From Holtermannia corniformis (lineage: Eukaryota; Basidiomycota; Tremellomycetes; Holtermanniales), in NCBI GenBank assembly GCA_001599935.1, contig BCIJ01000013.1, positions 59,723 through 119,907 on the forward strand: a stretch of DNA of 60,185 bases, given 5' to 3'. Every line of letters starts with the position of its first letter. The first letter of the stretch is position 1. Made by a program: the position numbers and the translations under genes. Below are positions 38,220-49,442 of this stretch, in pieces. The notes under the pieces are model-generated. The model saw nothing but the letters and a program-made list of their open reading frames with translations. It ran no database searches and had not been told where the DNA came from.

Positions 38220-39697
38220 ATGGGCAAGAAGAACAAGAAGAACAAGGCGAAACGCGCTGCCGCACAGACAGTGCCGTCGGGCGAGCCGACGCCGCGCGCC
38301 AAGCTCTCGCCGATCCCAGAACTCGAGGACACGCCCGACCTCGCTCAAACGCCCGGTACGCCCTCGACCGCGCTCCTGTTCACGCCCACGCCAGTCTTCC
38401 CCGCCGATCCCAGCAACAGCACCAGGACGCGCAGGAAACCGACGCAGATCATGGTCGTGAGCGTTGTCGAACCTTCAGACGAGACGATGGACCTCGTGTG
38501 CGCACTGAACGGTCTTCGCCGTCGACGGCGCCCGTTTGAGCTCGTCGCGGTCCTGATCGCGCACGTCATGGAGCACGCGTGGGACAACCAGTCGGAAGGC
38601 TACAAAGCGCACTATGACAAATATGGCGTCGCTGAATCCAACTGTCTCCTGCTGGGCGTCAGGAGGGCCGCGGCCGTCACGATGCACGAGTACCTCAATG
38701 TACACGGGCCCATGTTCCCGTACGAGACCGTTTGGCTGTTTGCAGAGAGTGTCATGAAGCATGCGAGGACGGAAAAGAGGTTTGGCTGCGGTGAGTGGCT
38801 CTCTCGGTGCTCTGGATCAGTGTGATGCGTGTGACTGAAAGCTGGTGCGCTGGCCGGTGAGAGCGGCGCCAGCTGAAACGTCCATCTCCTACGCGTTGTA
38901 CACTTGTCCGACGAGAACCCTCGTGACCATCAAAGCTTCACAATGCCGCTGCGCTGCTTCCGCCGCGTCTACCATCTGCGCGCATCGCTGCCCTCGCAAC
39001 ACACGCTAACAGTGTCTCAGACTACATCCTCAAACTCCACCAACGCCCCGACTGGATCCGCTGGCTGTACAACCGGTTCCGGATCCCGATCCCCGGAACC
39101 CCCAACAGCGCTCTCGAGCTCCTCTCGCTCACTCGTATTGACGTCGAGACGCCATCGACTGCAAGCGGCCTCCGGCGGTTCGACGACGCCAACAAGGTAG
39201 CGCGGCACGGGGTTCTCCACCTCGATCTGTAGGTACCCCACCTTGCGTGGCACGGCGCTGATGCAAGCGCGTAGAAGCCCAGCCGGGTCGTCGATCGGCA
39301 CGGGGTCGGATAACTGCAAAGTCGGCACTGGCCTGGATCCCAGCACAGTAGCTGACACTGCAGTTCGCAAGAGGGCTTGGACCGGGATACTACGACGAGA
39401 TGGAGGCTTTTTTCGATCAGCTCAAGCCGCCTTTCAATCGACCTTATCGCCCGGGCCAGTCGTCCATGCGCAGGGTACGTCATTGTCTCGCTCTCCGCAC
39501 AAGGCTTCATCTCCAACGTGAGCGGCTGACGATCCTAGGTCATTGGCGAACACCTAGCGCACCAACTCCAAGTCGAGCGCCGGCGCCTGACCGAAAACTT
39601 TCTGCGCACTCTCAACCCGTTTGCGGCCGATCAGTCCGAGGAAGAGAGTGGCAGCGAGAGCGACGCGTCCGACTTTGACGCCGTCAGTCTCGACTGA
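38220..39697 (+). CDS. Hypothetical protein with basic N-terminus
   Basis: I do not recognise this gene. The ATG at 38220 gives MGKKNKKNKAKRAAAQ, a strongly basic start, then a Pro/Thr-rich linker. A folded-looking part follows: TMDLVCALNGLRRRRRPFEL, VLIAHVMEHAWDNQSEGY and MFPYETVWLFAESVMKHART, with a donor at 38791. Later exons carry YILKLHQRPDWIRWLYNRFR, IPIPGTPNSALELLSLTRID, PGYYDEMEAFFDQLKPPFN and HLAHQLQVERRRLTENFLRT. An acidic tail (SEEESGSESDASDFDAV) ends at the TGA 39695-39697. Exon joins between 38.8 and 39.0 kb are unclear. The helical body with basic head and acidic tail suggests a nuclear or nucleolar protein, but that is a guess. Confidence 0.6.
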
Positions 39698-39778
39698 GCA
39701 TGTGGCTGATTGTGTATAACAAGAGTGTCGTGTAGCCCGTATGACAAGGATGTACATTGTGTCTAGTGTGCGATCCGG

Positions 39779-40913
39779 CTAGTCCATCCGCGCACGCAAC
39801 GTCCTCTCAATCACCTTTTCGTTCGTACTACGCCGCATCAGTGACGCTCTTGCCCCACCCTCGCGTAGGAACTCACATGATCCACACCTTGGCACCCCAG
39901 CCCGATAGCGCATCACGGTCGACGGCATTCAGCAGTGTCTGCGAGATGGTCTCGAACAGGTCTTCGGGCTCGAGGTTTTCTTCCCACAGGCCCTCGGCGC
40001 AACCGTACAGCTTGTCTTGGGCCGTACCGGCGACGGCAAAGTCTTTCGGCTCGGTGATGCACCTGGGGCGTCAGCTCTGGATGTGGACGGAAGAGAAAGG
40101 GGCAGGAAGGCAGGACAGGCTGATGCACAGAGCGGCTCAGTAACAGGCTCGTGGCCGTTGTTGACACGCTTACGCAGCACTTCGTCACAGCAAAGAGCTT
40201 GCCGCCAGCTCCGGGCTATCGTAGTGTGCGTGCAACAACCTTTGCAATCATGCACGGCCACACCCGAGCTCCAAACAGACGCCCACTCACCCAATCGTGT
40301 CCAGCGTCGAGATGAACGGCCTCGCAACTGGATCCGCAGCCGTCGGCGTCGTCAAGCCCGCAATGACTGGTTCGAGAAAGTAGGGGCCAAACCTATACCT
40401 TGGATCAGCATCGCATCCCGAGGGGTTCGGGCCAGGCGCGACCTACCGCTTCTCGTACAGCGTACTCGAGAGGAGATGCGTGAATGTCGAGGGCGTGATT
40501 TCGCGTTCTTCCTTCATCCGGTACATGTTGACGCGGAAGCGAAGGCGTTCGCGGCTAGGTGGTGGGTCAGTGCTGCGATGAATGGAGATGACGGGTCGAC
40601 GAACAGGGTGTACACGTCGGTCGCGAGACCTGGAAGGCCGTAGAACAGCTTGTCGTTGACTGGAAAGACCTTTTCAAAGTTGTGTGCGATCCCGACCGCT
40701 TGGTTCCCGAGTCTAGAGTGGATGTCGTTAGTACTGGCCTGTACGAGCAGGCAGCTGGACATACCGGAGATCACACGCGATCGCGACGCAGTTCTTGCCT
40801 GCCATCGCGACGACCGAGCCTCCATTGGCCTCCATGATCGACTGTTGATAGGAAAGGATGGCATCAGCTCGGTGAGTGCGAGAGTAGGTGATCGCATGGA
40901 GGGAACGCACCAT
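39779..40913 (-). CDS. PUP3: 20S proteasome subunit beta-3 (Pup3)
   Basis: Non-catalytic beta subunit of the 20S core. The first coding exon appears to be only the ATG at 40913-40911. A 69-bp intron (40910-40842) follows, and the protein continues SIMEANGGSVVAMAGKNC, VAIACDLR, LGNQAVGIAHNFEKVFPVND, KLFYGLPGLATDVYTLF and RVNMYRMKEEREITPSTFTH. Next come LSSTLYEKR, CITEPKDFAVAGTAQDKLYG and a C-terminus ALSGWGAKVWII, then TNEKVIERTLRARMD with the stop at 39779. The MSIM-x-NGG start and RTLRARMD end are characteristic of beta-3. There is no propeptide or catalytic Thr, as expected. It is divergent from the RAD51C-like gene across 285 bp. Confidence 0.92.
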
Positions 40914-41198
40914 GCTGGGCGGTTCTCGATGCTACAAGTTAATGGGTAGTTGCGTACGGTCTGTAGGTGTCTTGTGAGCTGTTCAGATGCAGGATATCGA
41001 ATGTCTAGCTTGTGAGATGGTGATAGACGTCGACCAAGAACAGCTTGCGTGTCGTAGAGTGCACGCTTGGTCGCCGACGATTTTGGCTGATGGTCCACTT
41101 TGTGCGATGGCTATGGCTATGGCTATCGACTGTATGCGCGTCTTGTTGCATCTTGAGAGCTGCAGACAGGTGTAGGGCAGTGAAGGACGGTGTAGAGG

Positions 41199-42855
41199 AT
41201 GCAATCGCAGCAGAATCAGGCCATCGGGACCGTCTTGTCACTCCCGTCAGTCGATCTCCTTCACCCTTCCTGGACCAGCGTCGGGCGTGGGTGGACTTGT
41301 TAGACGGTATGGGTCATTTACGATGCCTGCTACAGTTTATTCCTCAAGAGAGCACTGCTCGACGCTGGCTACAAGACGGTTGCAGACTTGGATGGCGTTC
41401 AAGAGGCCGAGCTCGCTCGAGGTGAGGGTGTGCGCTGCCTCGACAAGTTGATCCCTGACGCTGCTCATACAGAGCTACGAATCGGCATAGCACAAGCTGA
41501 AGATATCGCACGCCAAGTCGAGAACTTCAAGGGTGTGTCAAGCCATCGACCATACAACCCACGACTGACCTGCCAGCCGGCCCTTCCTCCCAACAACCCC
41601 GTCCGCAATCTCAGACCCAAGCAGCAGCACCCACCGCGAGCCAACTACTCTCTTCCACCTCCGACCCGCTCTTCAGCACAAACTGTCAATCGATCGATAC
41701 CCTCATCTCCTCATTCTCCTCGCAAGCATTCAATGGCAAGGGGAAAGCTCGAGCGGGTGTCAAACCCGGTATGGTCTTGGAGATCTCGGGCCCGCCAGGG
41801 GGTGGCAAGACGTGTGCTTGTGTTGCGCTCGCTGTCAGTGCGCGCTGTAGAGGTCTAGAAGATGCTGGCGAGGCCGAGGACGTAGAGGTGCTGCTTGTGG
41901 GTCAGTCTGACCGGATCTGCGGATGCCTTGCTGATCCCATGTCATAGATACGGAAGGCGGTCTTTCCCCAGAGCGCATCTCTCAAGCAGTCGAAGCGGCT
42001 CTTCGCACCTCATCAGGTCTGCCATCTTCATCTTCAGTCAAGCCTATCAACTGACATCGTAGCATCACCCAACGCCGCGCTCAAAGGTATCCACCTCCAA
42101 CGCATTATCACCCAAGCGCAAATGATCGCTTTCTGGCATACGCTAGAGGATTGGCTGGCTGCACATCCTCAAGTCCGCCTGCTCGCTCGCATAGCTCGCG
42201 TGCGCTGACGATACAACAGGTCAAATTGGTCATTGTCGACACATTGACGCTCCACTTTCGTCAGCCGGCGCTGGAGCCATCGGCTCGACGGCGGATCATG
42301 GAGCTGTACGTCGATACCCGCGTCTTTGGCCGTGCTGACTTGCCGCTAGAGTCCGCCAGAAGATTGGCTCGGCATCCACCATCCACGGCTGTGCTGTGCG
42401 CGCCTCGACCGTGTTCTCCCTGTCGCACGCTGACACCCGCTATTGACCAGGTCGTGATCGCGAACCAGCTCGCGACAAAGCTCCTCACGAGCGAAAACAA
42501 GCCTGCCAACTTTGACACGGGCGATCGAGCCGTCTTGATGCCGCAGCTTGGTATGTTGCGCTGTGGCTTGTCTGGCGCGGAGCTGATATCGCAGGCGAGC
42601 AATGGACGACGACCAAGACTGTGCGCCTCGTATTCTTTAGAGGAGGACGGCATGATCCCGTAAGGTATGTTATCATGACAGTAACGACTAAGGCTGAGGC
42701 AGACAGATACGCCCACGCGTCAATGTCCGCTGGGTCGAAACAAGACCCTCCATGGGCTCGATTCGTGATCGATGTGAGTCTGCACCTTGCCAACAGACAG
42801 TCACTGACGCACACAGGCTGATGGGATGCTTCAAGACGCCCCACAAGACGCATGA
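41199..42855 (+). CDS. RAD51 paralogue, RAD51C-like RecA-fold ATPase
   Basis: Homologous recombination factor by family. The ATG at 41199 gives MQSQQNQAIGTVLSLPSVDL. Spliced exons then give a helix-hairpin-helix-like N-terminal domain (KRALLDAGYKTVADLDGVQE, IAQAEDIARQVENFK). The RecA core has Walker A in LEISGPPGGGKTCACVALAV, then DTEGGLSPERISQAVEAAL, Walker B in VKLVIVDTLTLHFRQP, and VVIANQLATKLLTSENKPAN. It ends RFVIDADGMLQDAPQDA with the stop at 42853-42855. The N-terminal domain and linker fit RAD51C better than RAD51B, XRCC2 or DMC1, but orthology needs a tree. About eight short introns. The stop is 236 bp from that of convergent DRS2. Confidence 0.78.
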
Positions 42856-43091
42856 CATAGCACTTGATCAAACTATGCATGCGCTTCTTCCTTCCGACTC
42901 TAATACCCCGAAGGCCGTGACAAGCTCGTATCATACGCCCGGATCAGCCGCGTCTGATCTTGGCCCGTGCTCTCCGTCTGACTGAACGCGAAGCCGCGCT
43001 GCCGGCGCATCCGTTGAGTCGCGCGCACCTTTTTGATCGCTTTTTGGAATCTAGGTGTCGTCAGCAGACATCACGTCACTCGCTAGCCGAC

Positions 43092-46000
43092 TTACTGCTC
43101 CTGCCTAGGTCGGTAGTCTGACAAGTTGAACTTCTGGACCTCTTGTACAATGTGGTATGATGACGGGTGGTATGTCCTCCGGTAGCTGTGCCTCGTCAAG
43201 ACCTTCGCTCAAATCGGAATCGGTGGACTCACTATTTCCAGACATAGTCTCGAAGCAAGCAGACGATCGGGAACAGGAGCAGGACAAAGTAAAAGACGCC
43301 GTCGGTCCACAGCCGCGGGACAATGTTGCGGTATGGCAGCGAGAACCCGATCGCGGGCGCAATGATGGCGTACAGCGGCAGGGCGACCATTGCAAACGCA
43401 AAGGATCCCGGGATCGCCGCGAGAGTGTATTTCGTCCACACACTGGGTTTGTCAGCACGGCCACTGCGCGAGGAAAACAGACGCACTCAGAAATAAGCGC
43501 AGCTTTGCCGAGGACGGTGAGGAGGACGGCGAGGTATAGCGTCGTACCCCAGACCCAGAGACCGCTGTCTCGTCCGTCGCTTGCCTTGAGATCACCCCAG
43601 AAAACCAAGAGGGAGAACAAGAAGAGAATCTAGCGCATCGTCAGCCTCGCCAAAGAACTCGAGGCTCACTCACGACACTGTGGTAGAACGCGTTGAAGAC
43701 CCACTGCCAGAACGCGGCAGGGGTGAAGAAGCTGTTCGATTGCCCGAGCTGGTACAGCTGCGGGTAACGATCAAGCATCCGGGCCGAGACGAATTGGTCA
43801 AAGATGCCGATGACCAAGGGTGGAAGGATGGTGAAGACGACATTGTAGTAGGACATTGTCCAGCCTTCGAATGCGATTTGACCAGAGTAGTCGTTGAACC
43901 ACGAGTACTGGGGTGGTTAGAGCGGCGTTCACGTGTACGAATGACGTACCCAGAACAGCGTCAAGGAAAAGGTGATGTTCTTGTAGAAAGAGTCTACGCG
44001 AATAAGCGGAGCGCTGACCCGAGGTGTGCAACTCACATAGAATCAACTTTGAAAGCCGTTGATAACTCCAAGCACCGTGAACCAGCAGCAGCTTCTTCAA
44101 GAAGCGGAACTGTGAGATGGCCACATCGGCCGACCGAGCTGCTTGTAGGCCCTGCGCGTGTGAGCTCGGTCTTTCTCGATACCAGGATCAACTCACCTCC
44201 ACGCCCGAGATACCGACGCCGACATGGGCCGCTTGAATCATGCTAACGTCGTTGGCACCGTCGCCGATGGCCAACAAGATTGCCGTCGAGTTCTTCTTGA
44301 CCAGCTTGACGACGAGTGCCTTCTGCAGAGGGGAGACGCGGCCTGAAAGGTGTCAATCATCAAGTCGAGTCAGACTGCGATCAACACACAGCAAACCACA
44401 GCCTAGCAGTACATCAGCACTCGATCTGCTGCGCACGTCGTACATACCTTGCACATGATGGCCATTTCAAGGAATACCATCGCGCACTCCTTCTCCAACG
44501 CAAATGTCAAGCTCTTGCCATCTGCACCATCGCGTCAGTAATTGCGCACAAGTACTCTTGCAACGCACCAATGATCAAAGCCAGCTCCTCGGTGTCACCG
44601 CCCATTCGCTGGTTCTTGATCGCAAACAGCCGCTTGTTCAACAGTTCCTGCGTGTCGTGCGCGTTCTCCGTGTTGATGATGATCTGCCCGGATTGTGAGA
44701 CGGTGCCAGCACCAAAACACGGACGCACCAAGTTCATCGACTCGGAGATCAAGCGGCACGACAGGCCGATATTGATAGCCGTCTCCTGCCTGTCACCCGT
44801 CAAGACCCAAACCTGGCGTGATCAGCCTAGTCACCCAAGCAACACTGAACACACCTTGATGCCAGCCTGCTGCAGTGTGTGGATAGCATCCGGCACGCCA
44901 TCCTGCAGCTTGTCCTCGATAGCCGTGGCGCCCAACAGGATCAAGTTCTGCTCAATGACCTCTGCAGCCTTGTCGAGTGCTTCCGCACGACCATTGAGCT
45001 GCGCAGCCGCTTGGTCGTACATGGCCGCCCACTGCTGGTATTCCTCCTCCGAGATGTCTCGCCACGCAAGACAGAGGGTACGCAGGCCTTCGGTCGCATA
45101 GTCCTACACCCTATCAGTCTCTCCACAGCGCGCAAACACCCGCCCACCTCGAGATGAACAAGCGTCGGATCAGCAATCTCCTGATCTTTCGCCAACCGCT
45201 CGTAGATGACGGTATCGGCGCCTTTGCAGTACAGCTTGATGCGACCGTCTGGACCACGCACGACCGTCGACATGCGCTTGCGAGACGAGTTGAACTCGCA
45301 CACGTTGAGGACCTCGAATTCCTTTTGCTCGCCTTCGATTTCGACAAAGACGGATTTGGGTTTGCGGACCTGTGAGTGTCAGCAGTGTGTATGCAGCAAG
45401 GCTACGCACCTGGAAGCGATAGCCTAGCAGCTCGGCGCCAGCGACCAGCGCCGCCTCGTCAGGACTGGACGCTTGGTACACCATCTTGCCATCCTTGACT
45501 TCCGGGATGACGGTATGGCACACGGCCAGCAACGACAAGCTGCGCCATCAGCCAAGCCAACGCATGCCCGCACACCACAACTCACAACTCTCGCACGGCA
45601 TCACCCTCTTGACCTGCCTCGAGCGCCTTGGTCTGCAACGCGGCAAAGTTCATCTGCCCCAGTTCGCGTTTCGCATCGTCGACCGTCTGAGCATACATTG
45701 TGCCAAAGACGGAGCACTCGCGGAATTCCATCTCGTTGCAGGTCAGAGTGCCTGTCTTGTCAGAAAAAATGTATTCGATCTGACCGAGCTCTTCGACGAG
45801 GGACGAGGTGCGGCAGAGGGCGGGCGTGTCGGTCGGTTGGTGGTACATGTCGAGGTCGGAATTGATCAGGGACCCTTGTTGGAATTTGACGACTTCCATT
45901 GTGACGATGAGGCTGGGAGGGGTGGGTGGATATGCGCGAGGAAGGGAAGGGAAGTGGTGAGTGGTGGCCTGCTGCCGAAGGGCTGTGACTCACGAGATGG

Positions 46001-47894
46001 GAATCAAGTTGTTGTACAAGATCACAAACGTCAAGAGATCTACGCAGCCACGTCAGCACCCCAGCTTCCTTGGCGAGCCACCTACCCTCAATAAACTGCC
46101 GCGCCTTGTTAGGCTGCTCGCCCGCCAAGCGGAGATACCAAGACTGTTTCGAGAAGAACCACTATATCAATTCGTCGTCAGCCAAAGCTTCTAACCAAAA
46201 CACTGGACGCACCATGCGGATACTCGAGCCGATCGTCGACACGACCGAGAGGATCAGCAGCAGGATGAACAGTAAAAGAATCTGCGTGTTGACTCTTCGT
46301 TCCACCGCTGTGCGCTTGATCGGTGCCGCCCTGTCGTCATCAGCCCGCCGCAACCAAAAAACGGAGAGGACGCACGTCGCATTCTTCATCAGCTTGGTCT
46401 CGTGCCCTGACGCCACGACGATGCCATACACCCAGTCGGTATTCCTGAGCTGAGCGCCACGAAGCAAGATCTGCGTCGGGCCTAAAGGGACTTTTTTGAC
46501 GCCCGCGCTGGTGTCGAGGTGCAGTGTGCCGTCATACGTGTACAGTGATGAATTGGGGGATTCCGATAACAGGTGACCGGTCAGCCTTGAGATCGAGTGC
46601 GGGTCCGTCATATTTGCAGTCGAGGGTGAAGCCTGCTTGATTTTGAGGTTTGTCTCGCTGGGTACGCGTCAGCCTCTGCCTCTGTAAAGCCAGAAGCACG
46701 ACTGACCCGTCCAGATTCGACGTCTCGACATAGCAAAGCCCCTCGGGCTCACTGCTGCTCAGCAGCGCCAGGTCCGCCGGGATAAACTCGTCCGCTTCAA
46801 GTCGTAGCACATCACCGACTTTGACGGCCTTCCAGGGGCGTTCTTTGAACTGGCCATCGACGAGCACTTTGGTCTTGTTGGCGTTGAGCGAGCGATCTTG
46901 GTTGTGCCGTTTCTGGGCTATCAGCGGATAAAAGTGGTGGAGCAAGCCAGGACATACGAGATCCTCTTTGAGCTCTTTGAAGGCGCTGGCTAGGATGACG
47001 AGACCGAGCGGGACAATGGTAGTATATCTGCCTGTTGGCGAGACATTTGGCACCTGCTGGATCACCGCTGTGGTCCATCAGCATCGCCCACAATCTATCG
47101 CACGCCATAGCGAGACATACCCGTAAAGAGGAAGAACAAATTGGCAGCCTTTGAGAACTCGCTGAACAGGAATTTTGGCACAAACGTGACCGGGTTATAC
47201 TTTCTCGTCGAGACCGAGTTCCCTCTCCAGCCCTGGGCTCTATTTCTCGCTGGGTCATTGAGCGCAATCTCGCGCGGCAGGCCATCGCCCTTGTTTCGTG
47301 AGCCCAAGCCGAATGTCCAATCGACATCTTGCATCTGCTCTTTCAGCCCTGCGAAGCGAGAGTGGGAGCGTGGGGCGCGATGAGGTGGGTTTGAAAAGCT
47401 ATAGTTTTGGCCGGAGGGGTTGGACCGGTGTTGTGAAGGTGGGAAGGAGGAAGTGGACGCTGCGGGGCCGTCGAACCCGGCTGGAAGGGCAGCAGACTGC
47501 GTCAATGGCAGATCGGCTTCGATACTGGGTCCTGAGCCGCCGTAGCGTGCTGATGCGGGTGCTTGAGGTGCGAGGTAGCCCTGTGATTGATTCCCGAGGA
47601 TGGACGGCGACGGGGCCGGCCCGTAGTCGTCGTCACTAGACGCATCAGCTCCTCACGCACAGCCAAAGCCCAGCAGACGACCGACTCGTCAAAGAACGGA
47701 TCCATAGCGTAGCCATGCTGCTGTCCTGCACCAGCTCGCCCGGCCTGCGGCTGCTGCTGCGAGCTCGAGGTTGCGTCGTTCCCTCCCGAGCCGTTGAACA
47801 AGTCGTCGTCTGCAAACGGGTCGTGCTGCCGCTGCGCCGGCGGCGGGGACGCGAGGATGTCGTCAAACGGGTTGGCTGTGCCCCTGGAGGACAT
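43092..47894 (-). CDS. DRS2: P4-ATPase phospholipid flippase Drs2
   Basis: Moves phosphatidylserine and phosphatidylethanolamine to the cytosolic leaflet of Golgi and endosomal membranes. The likely start at 47894 gives [18 protein letters not shown]; an in-frame Met at 47978 is an alternative. The head is disordered and Gln/Ser-rich. [20 protein letters not shown] and NLFFLF enter the membrane region. TSNLDG, the phosphorylation site [16 protein letters not shown], the nucleotide-domain motif [36 protein letters not shown] and [20 protein letters not shown] follow. The last helices and the tail ([20 protein letters not shown], then [11 protein letters not shown]) match Drs2. The stop is at 43092. 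Many short introns; estimated length near 1350 residues. NPF at residues 8-10 parallels the NPF sorting signals known in yeast Drs2. Confidence 0.94.
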
Positions 47895-49442
47895 GGTCGG
47901 AGTCGCGGCGGTTGACGAGGACGCAGAATGGCAGCTCTCTAGGTTGACAGCTGTGGCGACCGACGCGGCAAGTGGCATGGCGTCCGACTAGTTACGATTC
48001 CTAATGCATTAGAACACGTTTCCTAATCCGACTTGGCCGAGAGGACAACGGTTTCACACAGTTATCGAGCATGGCAGCGACCGCAGTCGGTCTCCCACCC
48101 TACTGGAATCGAGCAGAGCGTACAGGGCAGCCCAGAGACGAGCCGATGCACGCCCGAGTGCACCGGTGTTCTTGTTTCAAGCTGGGATGCCATGCTCCGA
48201 CCACGTGGTTGACCATCAAAAGTTGATCCGTCGTCCATCAGCTCGCCCTCTCGACAGCGCCCCGCTGACGGTCCATAGCCGAGGGAGCAGCAGCACTCGC
48301 CCGAGATGACGCCTATGCATCTGCTGACCGATCCGCACAGTCCGATTCGCAGCAGCCGAGCCGTGCGCATCCCTGAGCGGTCCCTGCGTCAGAAGCAGCG
48401 GATCGCTCGCCAGGGCCGACGAGGGCTTGACAGCAGAGCAGCCGTGCATGACTTCCCCCCTCTTGCTCGTGCTAGATCTCTCAGTAGGCAGCTCGGGCCC
48501 GAATACGAGGCTTCGCGCTACGTGCGAGTCGCGGCCCATGCGGTGCAACCGAGCGATGAGATCCATGCTTCGTGACCGCCTTGTAGCCCGTTCGCTCCCT
48601 GGTCGATGTCAGTGTCAGTACTCCTCTACTGCTGTATCCGAAAAACATCCCTCCACCATCCAGCGAGAAGATCCAAGGCAGTATGAGAGACCTCATTGTG
48701 ATATTCGACGGCACGAAGAACGCTCTGCCGCCGAGTGCGAAAGAGTCGTCGCTTGCTTGACTAGCAGAACACCTCGTTCAGGACAGTGCTCATGTAAGAC
48801 CTGCAAGACGCAGCAAGTCTTGGTATGGTAGAGTGTATGCATCAACTGTACAAGTTGAGAGCGATTATGGGTCCCGCCTCGGTGCCGGTGCCGTTCAACG
48901 GAGTGCTGTAGGCCACGTCAACCAAGCTTGGCAAAGGGAGCCGGCACTTACCGACCGTAGCGCCGTACCGGCGTGCTGTGTTTGGCCGGCGCGATTGATG
49001 CTGCTACATGGTCGAAGTCAAATCAGCTTCACATGAGCCAAGCGGGAAGGACTGTACCGCTTAAGGATAGGGCTCCAGCACCGACCCCGTTGCCATCCAC
49101 CGCGACCGAGGACTCGTGTAACGAAGGCAGCCTACTCATGTCGTCGACGGGAGAAGTGGCGAAGACGGCAAAGCGTCGCACAGGCTCCGACTACGCTCAT
49201 GTAATGAGTCGCTGTTCACCCCGTGTAGTGGTGCGGCGGTTTCGGGTACGCCGCCGCTGTCTGAGGGTTTGTGATCTTGGCACGGCAAGGTTGCAAACGA
49301 GGGAAAAGACTAGAGCTTGCTGTGCGTGCCGGGCACGTCCACTTTAGGTTGGTTGCTATGTATGTAGCGGCGGCGGCCGAAGAGGGCGACCCGATCCGAC
49401 GCGAAGACAGGCGTTGATCTGGGTAGGCTGGAGTGGAAGAAC
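47895..49442. other. Gene-poor stretch upstream of DRS2
   Basis: About 1.5 kb. The DRS2 promoter is at the left end. Minus-strand frames at 48062-48714 encode fragments such as FSLDGGGMFFGYSSRGVL that look faintly like the DUF2235 nucleophile elbow, but flanking segments do not align, so no gene is called. Nothing else is supported. Confidence 0.4.

Noticed and set aside
48481..48714. Minus-strand frame with FSLDGGGMFFGYSSRGVL resembling a DUF2235 elbow
   Set aside because: Flanking frames do not give the GVWD, RHALALDE or LRWM blocks, and GYSSRG has an extra residue; probably chance or very old debris.
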